Source of the DNA: Ciona intestinalis
Lineage: Eukaryota; Chordata; Ascidiacea; Phlebobranchia; Cionidae
Assembly: GCF_000224145.3 (NCBI RefSeq)
Contig: NC_020175.2
Span: 2,990,381-3,054,380 of the forward strand
DNA: 64,000 nucleotides
Reading direction: 5' to 3'
The notes beneath the pieces are model-generated. The model did not search any database, was not told the DNA's origin, and was given only the letters and a program-made list of their open reading frames with translations. The translations under genes were made by a program, and so were the position numbers. Shown one piece after another: positions 60,201 to 64,000 of this stretch (positions within the stretch are counted from its first letter, which is position 1; the number at the start of each line of letters is the position of its first letter).

Positions 60201-61516
60201 GCAGGTTAGTTTTGGGCAGTAAATACTTTAACAATAACTGTATTTCCCGTAATCTGTAAAAAAAACTATATTTTTGGCAAGATTTTTTAGTTGTGAAAAT
60301 TGTTTTGTGTAGATTGCATTTTTTTGCACTCATGAGATACTATTATATATGTATGAATTGCAAATACAATTTTTTATTTTATTTTTATTGCGCAAAAAAA
60401 CGATTTCATAAAGTAAAATAAATAATTTCATAAGTAGAAATTTAAAGTGATAATAACTGTCTAAACAGTTTATTTCTAAAAGGATTGACCTTAAGAATGT
60501 AATCAATAAATACTCTAAGGCATGCCTACCTAATACTACTACTTCTGTATCTCATTTTTCCAAAAAGTACAGTACTTGTTGTGGGAAAGATGGGACACTT
60601 TGGCACATATTATCCAAATATCCTAAACGTGTTTTAGTCAATTAACAACGGTCTACAAGAGTCGTTAGGATATGTTTTTATAATTTTTTGAATGTTTTTT
60701 GTTTACTACTCAAATGGGATGAGAAAATGGAATAAAAAAATGCCCCGTCTTCCCCACCCTACTGTATCACAAATTAGTGTTTCCTTTTTATTTTCAGGAG
60801 CTCCTTGATACTGCAGTGGTGAATTTCTCAGTGTTGCCGCAATACCAACGTGACTTGCGCAACCTTAAACTTGTGTGGGATCACGTGTGGATGGTGGAGG
60901 CTGAGCAGAGAGAATGGAAGATGAAACACTGGCAGAAAATCGACACCAAACACCTCCAGCAAGCTGTGCAGAAGCAAAAAGATCTAATTCAGTCACTGCC
61001 TCCAGAGGTAGCCTTTAATAAACTAAGTTTTGTGGGGGCATTGGGCCCTGGTTTAGTGGTTACATTCATTCATACCCATTAGTAGACCAGGACTGTACCC
61101 ATTTAAAATTGATTGGAATATCCACCAATAAAATTTGAGTGTAAATTTAAATTGAACAATCATGGTAAAACATAATGAAACTTATGAATAGATTCAGATA
61201 AAAAAAAATGGTAGATTCGGATACAAAGTTTGTACATTTCACAATAATCATTTTTTAATACACTTGTAAAACTGTTTTCCTTTATTTAAAAAAAATCAGT
61301 TCGTTGCATGTCTAGATAGCTGGTAAATATTTTAATTTCTTATATTTGAAAATAGTAGTAAGTTTTTTGTTTATTTTTACCAGGTAACAGATTGGGACGT
61401 GTACGCGGGCATGATAGCTTCTGTCACCGTGATTGAGCAATGTCTTCCTCTTGTTGAAGATTTGAACCACCCAGCCATGAGGACGAGGCATTGGAAGCAA
61501 CTTGTCAGGATTACAG
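36282..61516 (+). CDS. Axonemal dynein heavy chain, N-terminal half (28 exons, continues past last exon seen)
   Basis: Exons: 36282-36494, 37507-37634, 38292-38442, 38854-39008, 39465-39568, 43858-44049, 44698-44801, 45312-45437, 46017-46176, 46562-46764, 47119-47303, 48107-48293, 48822-49006, 49954-50182, 50704-50865, 52337-52508, 52922-53076, 53410-53565, 54348-54503, 55025-55158, 55685-55822, 57196-57436, 57858-57917, 58396-58550, 59121-59277, 60013-60204, 60798-61007, 61384-61516. Phases agree throughout and give about 1514 residues. DHC_N1 tail signatures: VIHVLESAVVGWIRQI, VFPPLLHTVLLIWKHSDYY, FVERCNDLLDLVETTRHF, LNMPPTVSKLVW, a VNLDSQLLEMLRDVHYL-type block. The last exon holds the linker start PAMRTRHWKQLVRITG (DHC_N2). 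The AAA motor is not in the window. The tail is longer than usual, with a Ser/Arg-rich insert (GRPSPNPLRVSKQSQGRRS). Exons at 55025 and 55685 recur at 56160 and 56708; only one pair fits the frame. The isoform is not assigned. Confidence 0.9.
36507..36782 (-). mobile_element. tRNA-derived SINE, full length
   Basis: Read on the minus strand: GGTATAGTGGTTAGCGCGCC (A-box region), TATGGGTTCAAGGC (B box), then the tail GTAACTCATCAGCTGG to TTCATTCATTC. Part of the TTGGGCAAGACACTTAA core is missing. It begins 12 bases after dynein exon 1. Confidence 0.88.
36838..37150 (+). mobile_element. tRNA-derived SINE, full length
   Basis: CGCCATAGCGCAAGGATTGG head, TGTGTCCTTGGGCAAGACAC core, CTTGTCCCGCCACGAAGGGG tail. 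Head to head with the copy at 36507. Confidence 0.85.
37180..37300 (-). mobile_element. SINE tail
   Basis: GAAAACGACAGTCGTTATAA, CACCTCGTGCCAGCTTACGA. The head is absent. Confidence 0.85.
38570..38755 (-). mobile_element. GTAGGGTGGGG MITE
   Basis: In a dynein intron, about 100 bases before exon 38854. Right end shortened (CCCATCTTACTATA). Confidence 0.9.
39030..39115 (+). mobile_element. SINE core fragment
   Basis: GTGATGAGTTCAAGGCTTGT (B-box region) and TATGTGTCCTTGGGTGAGAC. It directly follows a dynein exon donor. Confidence 0.7.
39145..39440 (-). mobile_element. tRNA-derived SINE
   Basis: Tail GAAAACGACAGTTGTTATAA, core TTGCCGTTAAGTGTCTTGCC, head broken after CCCACAATGGTAGCAACGA. It ends about 20 bases before dynein exon 39465. 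Confidence 0.85.
39549..39855. repeat. Minisatellite carrying an exon end and splice donor, about 10 units
   Basis: Unit of about 31 bp, ACAACAGCTAGATGGTAAGT followed by T-rich sequence. The first unit is the 3' end of the fifth dynein exon (ILQQLD) with its donor at 39569. Each later unit repeats the 7-base exon end, the donor and a pyrimidine tract ending in ACAACAG, i.e. a donor plus a plausible acceptor. Some units have variant donors (GTATGT, GTACGT, GTGAGT, AGTAAG). Confidence 0.9.
40315..40320 (-). promoter_or_regulatory. Candidate poly(A) signal of the hAT-like gene
   Basis: AATAAA on the minus strand, 60 bases after the stop codon. Confidence 0.45.
40380..42739 (-). CDS. hAT-superfamily transposase-like gene (2 exons)
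   Basis: Exons 42739-41683 and 41623-40380 join in phase (G|GT) to 766 residues with no internal stop. N-terminal zinc-finger-like segment: CKLC near residue 35, later HLESSGQH. hAT core: FSILFDGCSSAKKPNDKKEV (first acidic residue), GGDATATNK and VSCPSHKVEMAIHQAFD (second). The C-terminal dimerisation block reads EICMVLPFTNAKVEHIFSSF followed by RLNNKSELALLRI. The usual RW before the insertion domain reads SW here. I found no clear terminal repeats or target duplication near the ends. The gene lies antisense in the dynein intron 39569-43857. It could be a young transposon or a host gene derived from one (the ZNF862-like group is the nearest I recall). Confidence 0.85.
43478..43780 (-). mobile_element. 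tRNA-derived SINE, full length
   Basis: Head at the right: CGCCGTGATAAAGTGGTTAA on the minus strand and CCAGAGGTAATGAACTTAGG (diverged B box). Core and tail present. Confidence 0.88.
44187..44382 (+). mobile_element. GTAGGGTGGGG MITE
   Basis: TATAGTAGGCTGGGGAAAGA left. First of two copies in opposite orientation in one dynein intron. Confidence 0.93.
44454..44636 (-). mobile_element. GTAGGGTGGGG MITE
   Basis: TATAGTAGGATGGGGGAAGA left, CTTCCCCCACCCCACTATA right. Lies 72 bases after the opposite-facing copy. Confidence 0.94.
44838..44971. mobile_element. 134-bp inverted-repeat element
   Basis: AGATGGCTGTACACAGTATC on the left faces GATACTGTGTACAGCCACCT on the right. Both arms continue with CCG. 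Noncoding. The target duplication is unclear. Confidence 0.75.
45745..45835 (+). repeat. Dispersed repeat with GGGTGAGGTCC
   Basis: TATGGGTGAGGTCCGTGAGG, ACCTGGGATTTAGGC, CCATTACCCC. Related copies at 46384-46465 (plus) and 23560-23640 (minus). Class unknown. Confidence 0.55.
46384..46465 (+). repeat. Dispersed repeat with GGGTGAGGTCC
   Basis: ATATGGGTGAGGTCCTTTTT, GTGGGATTTAGGCCAGATTT, GGCCATTACCGCA. Confidence 0.55.
46875..47070 (+). mobile_element. GTAGGGTGGGG MITE
   Basis: Left tip eroded (TATTTGGTAGGAGGGAAGAC), right CATCTTCTCCCATCCTACTA. It ends 49 bases before dynein exon 47119. Confidence 0.9.
47308..47367. repeat. 30-bp tandem duplication at a splice donor
   Basis: GAAGTTTACTATTTTATGTG and 10 more bases occur twice, starting 4 bases after the donor of exon 47119-47303. 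Confidence 0.85.
47364..47586. repeat. 115-bp tandem duplication
   Basis: AATTTCAAAACTTTATAAAT through GGTTCTTTAATGTTTTTG occurs twice (starts 47364 and 47479) with few differences, in a dynein intron. Confidence 0.85.
48379..48574 (+). mobile_element. GTAGGGTGGGG MITE
   Basis: AAAGTACTGTGGGGGAAGAT left, CTTCCCCACCCCACTATA right. Dynein intron. Confidence 0.93.
49370..49635 (+). mobile_element. SINE, head lost
   Basis: GGGCAAGACACTTAACGGCG through GTAACTCGTAAGCTGGCACG to TTACATTCATTC. Confidence 0.87.
49790..49895 (+). repeat. Dispersed repeat with GAGACTGACGATGCC
   Basis: GAGACTGACGATGCCCTTTA, GGCGAAATATAT, GACTTGATTTTTGTTGGTTA and CGTAGCACCAG recur in the same order at 58943-59043. Family unknown; it may be the 3' end of a retroposon. 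Confidence 0.6.
50205..50449 (+). mobile_element. GTAGGGTGGGG MITE with internal duplication
   Basis: The interior GGGTGTTGTGAGGGATATTT recurs as GGGTGTCGTGAGGATACAGT, making this copy about 50 bases longer than the rest. It starts 22 bases after a dynein exon. Confidence 0.9.
50970..51453. mobile_element. hAT-type nonautonomous element with 8-bp target duplication
   Basis: Ends CAGCGGTTCCCAACCTGTGG and AAAAAGGTTGGGAACCGCTG are inverted repeats of the common hAT form. GTCTAACT flanks both sides (50962-50969, 51454-51461). 484 bp, no coding capacity, in a dynein intron. Confidence 0.92.
51610..51745 (+). mobile_element. Degenerate SINE tail
   Basis: GAGCACAAGGTGTTTGAAAC, GACTGACTGTTGTTGCCCAC. 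Strongly diverged. Confidence 0.6.
51765..51978 (+). mobile_element. GTAGGGTGGGG MITE with doubled left end
   Basis: ATATAGAAGGGTGGAGTAAA precedes a second start TTGTAGGACGGGGGAAGACG. Right end good. Confidence 0.85.
52105..52300 (-). mobile_element. SINE, head lost
   Basis: GGCCGGAAAACGACAGTCGT, TAGTGACCACTGGGTTG, then breaks into unrelated sequence before dynein exon 52337. Confidence 0.85.
52590..52880 (+). mobile_element. tRNA-derived SINE, diverged
   Basis: TTAGTAGTTAAATCACTTGC (A-box region), CATGGTTCAATGC (B box), tail CTGTCGTTTTCCGGCCACGT. Confidence 0.82.
53671..53976. mobile_element. hAT-type MITE with 8-bp target duplication
   Basis: Ends CATTGCTCTTCAACC and GGTTAAAAGAGCACTG. 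CTGTATAG occurs on both sides (53663-53670, 53977-53984). The interior is rich in TGCACCC. 306 bp. Confidence 0.88.
54920..56006. repeat. Duplicated dynein segment, left copy (ends at gap)
   Basis: Contains exons 55025-55158 and 55685-55822 and a 28-bp tandem repeat with 7 units. It matches 56057-57030 almost base for base and stops exactly at the 50-N gap. Confidence 0.9.
55254..55460. repeat. 28-bp tandem repeat, 7 units
   Basis: Unit TCATCAAAGTTAAATTTGTA followed by ATCAAGTG or ATCAATTG, in a dynein intron. Confidence 0.92.
56057..57030. repeat. Duplicated dynein segment, right copy (starts at gap)
   Basis: Contains exon copies 56160-56293 and 56708-56845 with intact splice sites and the same protein sequence. 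The 28-bp tandem repeat has 3 units here. An unmerged overlap of two contigs or haplotypes is the likely cause. Confidence 0.9.
56387..56480. repeat. 28-bp tandem repeat, 3 units
   Basis: Same unit as at 55254 in the duplicate segment. The copy number differs, as expected of a variable allele. Confidence 0.9.
57053..57095 (+). pseudogene. Degenerate copy of a dynein exon start
   Basis: TTTTTTTTAGGGTCAGGATA then TTAGGTATTAAGCCCC resembles the acceptor and first 25 bases of the exon at 57196 (TTTTTTTTAAGGTCACGTTA, TTCAGTAAGAAGCCCC). The frame is not kept. A local duplication of about 140 bp is the simple explanation. Confidence 0.55.
57630..57848 (+). mobile_element. SINE, head lost, next to a splice acceptor
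   Basis: Ends AGATAAAGTAAGTTACATTC then ATTAATTCAATTCAG, which is the acceptor of dynein exon 57858. Confidence 0.85.
58632..58827 (+). mobile_element. GTAGGGTGGGG MITE
   Basis: TATAGTAGGGTGGGGGGGGA left, CTTTACCCACCCTACTATA right. Dynein intron. Confidence 0.94.
58943..59043 (+). repeat. Dispersed repeat with GAGACTGACAATGCC
   Basis: Second copy of the sequence at 49790. Both are in dynein introns, both shortly before an exon. Confidence 0.6.
59305..59485 (+). mobile_element. SINE core fragment
   Basis: GTGTCTTTGGGCAAGACACT, ATACATGGTAACTCGTAAGC. Lies 28 bases after a dynein exon. Confidence 0.85.
59715..59990 (+). mobile_element. tRNA-derived SINE
   Basis: GCAATGGTTAGCGCCTGCTT head, GTAATAGGTTCAAGGATCGC B box, TGTGTCCTTGGGCAAGCTAC core, CCGCCACGCGAGGATAAAAT tail. 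Confidence 0.88.
60569..60766 (+). mobile_element. GTAGGGTGGGG MITE
   Basis: Left diverged (AGTACTTGTTGTGGGAAAGA), right CTTCCCCACCCTACTGTA. It ends 31 bases before dynein exon 60798. Confidence 0.9.
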
Positions 61517-61733
61517 GTAACTTTTTTAAAAAAAGTAAAAAAAAAAAATTACTAAATTAAAAAAATACTTTAAAAAAAAGTAAAAAAATTTACAATTTGT
61601 TTAAAATGGTAATTTGTGGGTAAAAATTCAAGTTTAAACAAACAATAATATAATATTGTATATTAGGTATTATTTTCGCAATTTACTTCTTTAGAGTTTT
61701 TATTAATGCAGCAAAGAGTTACATACATGGTAT

Positions 61734-62236
61734 CATAGGCGTAAAGTTTTACTAAACGTTAGGGTTGCAAAAAAAACAGAAAAAAGAAAAAAAAGGAAAA
61801 AAAAAAAAACGGTTTGCAACCCTTTGTTTTTGGTTTGCAACCCTTTGTTTTTGGTTTGCAACCCTTTAAATATGTGCTTTGTAAAAGCTCATACAAACGT
61901 AAATGTATTCAGAATTACGTAGGGATGAGACAAATTAAAATTACGCGCGTTCGGCGAGTCCCTGTAATGAGAAACGGTCGAATCCGATTGCCTGGCGAGT
62001 GACGCCACAGTAGCTATGTCGCATGCGCCTTTCGTCAAGCCCGCACGAGTGTGTGGTTATCTTACAAACGAAGACCCGTCCGTCGGAAATAGTAGGTTTC
62101 CAGAACGAAATATCACGGAAATAAACTGCCTAAGTCGTTTCCAACACTGCTTTATATTTATATGCAATGTTTTCCTCAGGCAAGCAGCATATTTATTACG
62201 AAATTGTAGGGATTCACACCGTGGATTCATTGCATC
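61734..62236 (+). repeat. Dispersed repeat copy 1, cut by gap
   Basis: Starts CATAGGCGTAAAGTTTTACT, includes three GGTTTGCAACCCTTTG units, and runs to GGGATTCACAC before the gap. Nearly identical to 63001-63537. Confidence 0.85.
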
Positions 62237-62600
62237 NNNNNNNNNNNNNNNNNNNNNNNNNNNNNNNNNNNNNNNNNNNNNNNNNNTTGTTTGCTGCATG
62301 CAATCACGAATCTATAAAAAACATAAACGAATATGAAACTTTAGAACTGTTAAAAATACTGCTTCTGTTAAAACGATATTTATAATTTGTATTAGCTTAA
62401 TGCATCAACAAGTCCATGGCAAATTTTAATGCTACGGGGTTTTAAAACGCAATATTGCTGGATTTATTGACACTGAGGGCGCTAGACACTTAATTATATT
62501 TCGCGCCTTTGGTTTCCATAACGACCAACACAGCTTTTTGTAAAGTTAACCAGTTAACAAACTTCATAAATTGATAGAAAAAGCAGTTTTTTCAACACAC

Positions 62601-62880
62601 ATGGCCAAGTTCGTAATCGCAGGTTAGTAAATAGTTTGTGTTAAATATTTAGTTTGGTATTAAATATTAATTATAAACTATATAATAAAATAAATTCATT
62701 ACTTTTTACTATTATGTTTCAAAACTAAATCCAATAATTAAAGTAATTTTACAAATGTTTGTTATATTAAAAAAAGAGTTATGCCATTTTTGTATTTAAT
62801 TAGGATCATGTAGTTGCCCTTATTATGCCAAGTTGGAACTTCTCGCTGACCAACTGGTTAGCAATCTTGAACAGTTTAAG
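62601..62880 (+). CDS. MDH1B: Malate dehydrogenase 1B-like, first two exons
   Basis: Exons 62601-62622 and 62804-62880 join in phase (G|GA) to MAKFVIAGSCSCPYYAKLEL and then LADQLVSNLEQFK. This matches the N-terminus I recall for vertebrate MDH1B (MAKFV.AG..CPYYAK.EL.AD.L..NL..F), a distinctive extension ahead of the malate dehydrogenase fold. The second donor is GTGGGA at 62881. The rest lies beyond 63000, in or past the terminal gap. Same strand as the dynein gene, 1.1 kb after its last visible exon. Copies of one repeat flank it on both sides. Confidence 0.82.
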
Positions 62881-63000
62881 GTGGGATATGTTGTGTGTCT
62901 TGGTGATGATTTATTTGGTGACCATAGTGGATTTTTTGCTTTAAAAGACAATTGAGGTCTAAGAAATGTATTAAGACCAAAAATATTATTGGTCACCAGC

Positions 63001-63537
63001 CATAGGCGTAAAGTTTTACTAAACGTTAGGGTTGCAAAAACCAGAAAGAAAGGAAGTCCTCGCGCCGGTAGGCGCCAAAAAAAAAAACGGTTTGCAACCC
63101 TTTGTTTTCGGTTTGCAACCCTTTAAATATGTGCTTTGTAAAAGCTCATACAAACGTAAACGATTCAGAATTATGTAGGGATGAGACAAATTAAAATTAC
63201 GCGCGTTCGGCGAGTCCGTGTAATGAGAAACGGTCGAATCCGATTGCCTGGCGAGTGACGCCACAGTAGCTATGTCGCATGCGCCTTTCGTCAAGCCCGC
63301 ACGAGTGTGTGGTTATCTTACAAACGAAGACCCGTCCGTCGGAAATAGTAGGTTTCCAGAACGAAATATCACTGAAATAAACTGCCTAAGTCGTTTCCAA
63401 CACTGCTTTATATTTATATGCAATGTTTTCCTCAGGCAAGCAGCATATTTATTACGAAATAGTAGGGATTCACACGTGGATTCATTGCGATCATAATAGC
63501 GGTTGTTTGAACCTGGCAATTGATTACGACATAATAG
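63001..63537 (+). repeat. Dispersed repeat copy 2, cut by gap
   Basis: Direct copy of 61734-62236 with two GGTTTGCAACCCTTTG units and small differences, including a few extra bases (CCTCGCGCCGGTAGGCGCC). The class is unknown. Open frames within it are shared by both copies but resemble nothing I know. Confidence 0.85.
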
Positions 63538-64000
63538 NNNNNNNNNNNNNNNNNNNNNNNNNNNNNNNNNNNNNNNNNNNNNNNNNNNNNNNNNNNNNNN
63601 NNNNNNNNNNNNNNNNNNNNNNNNNNNNNNNNNNNNNNNNNNNNNNNNNNNNNNNNNNNNNNNNNNNNNNNNNNNNNNNNNNNNNNNNNNNNNNNNNNNN
63701 NNNNNNNNNNNNNNNNNNNNNNNNNNNNNNNNNNNNNNNNNNNNNNNNNNNNNNNNNNNNNNNNNNNNNNNNNNNNNNNNNNNNNNNNNNNNNNNNNNNN
63801 NNNNNNNNNNNNNNNNNNNNNNNNNNNNNNNNNNNNNNNNNNNNNNNNNNNNNNNNNNNNNNNNNNNNNNNNNNNNNNNNNNNNNNNNNNNNNNNNNNNN
63901 NNNNNNNNNNNNNNNNNNNNNNNNNNNNNNNNNNNNNNNNNNNNNNNNNNNNNNNNNNNNNNNNNNNNNNNNNNNNNNNNNNNNNNNNNNNNNNNNNNNN
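63538..64000. other. Assembly gap to window end
   Basis: Begins inside the second copy of the dispersed repeat. Further MDH1B-like and dynein exons would lie beyond. Confidence 0.95.

Noticed and set aside
62016-62336. Shared open frame MSHAPFVKPARVCG in both direct repeats
   Set aside because: It is duplicated only because the repeat is. No family resemblance, and it ends in the gap.
61734-63537. LTR pair of a retroelement
   Set aside because: The interval holds host MDH1B-like exons, and the copies lack TG...CA ends, a primer site or any retroelement gene.

Overview
The window looks like an ascidian tunicate chromosome, most likely Ciona. It is AT-rich and compact, with spliced genes whose introns run from a few hundred bases to about 4 kb. 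It is crowded with a short terminal-inverted-repeat element of the TATAGTAGGGTGGGG...CCCCACCCTACTATA type (25 copies seen) and a tRNA-derived SINE (about 18 copies or pieces). The species is an inference from gene style and repeats; no database was consulted. Assembly gaps lie at 3853-3977, 23698-23747, 25106-25605, 34319-34368, 56007-56056, 62237-62286 and 63538-64000.

Layout. (1) 2159-14663, minus strand: a ten-exon gene that splices in phase into a predicted 1043-residue protein, with IkB/BCL3-type ankyrin repeats followed by a long disordered tail carrying a PLDLS (CtBP-type) motif. (2) 17522-19930, minus: an intronless 802-residue protein with a GlnD/DUF294-like nucleotidyltransferase motif between helical repeats. 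A diverged paralog lies at 25647-27461, plus, with its 5' part in a gap. About 500 bp of flanking sequence is shared by the two loci, but on opposite ends of the genes. (3) 29967-34481, minus: a tandem family of three genes (two whole, one cut by a gap) of a two-exon protein of about 318 residues that I do not recognise; the promoter block is duplicated with them. (4) 36282-61516, plus: the 5' half of an axonemal dynein heavy chain gene, 28 exons, about 1514 residues covering the tail (DHC_N1) and the start of the linker (DHC_N2). Its large fifth intron holds an intact two-exon hAT transposase-like gene on the other strand (40380-42739). (5) 62601-62880, plus: the first two exons of a malate dehydrogenase 1B-like gene, bracketed by two direct copies of a roughly 500-bp repeat.

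The genes do not form an operon or an obvious pathway. Dynein heavy chain and MDH1B-like are both typical of ciliated cells. The IkB-like protein and the nucleotidyltransferase-like pair may be connected with immunity or signalling, but that is only suggested by family resemblance. The best candidates for undescribed biology are the nucleotidyltransferase-like pair, the unrecognised tandem family, a 38-bp perfect palindrome flanked by an 8-bp direct repeat, and a minisatellite built from the 3' end and splice donor of a dynein exon.
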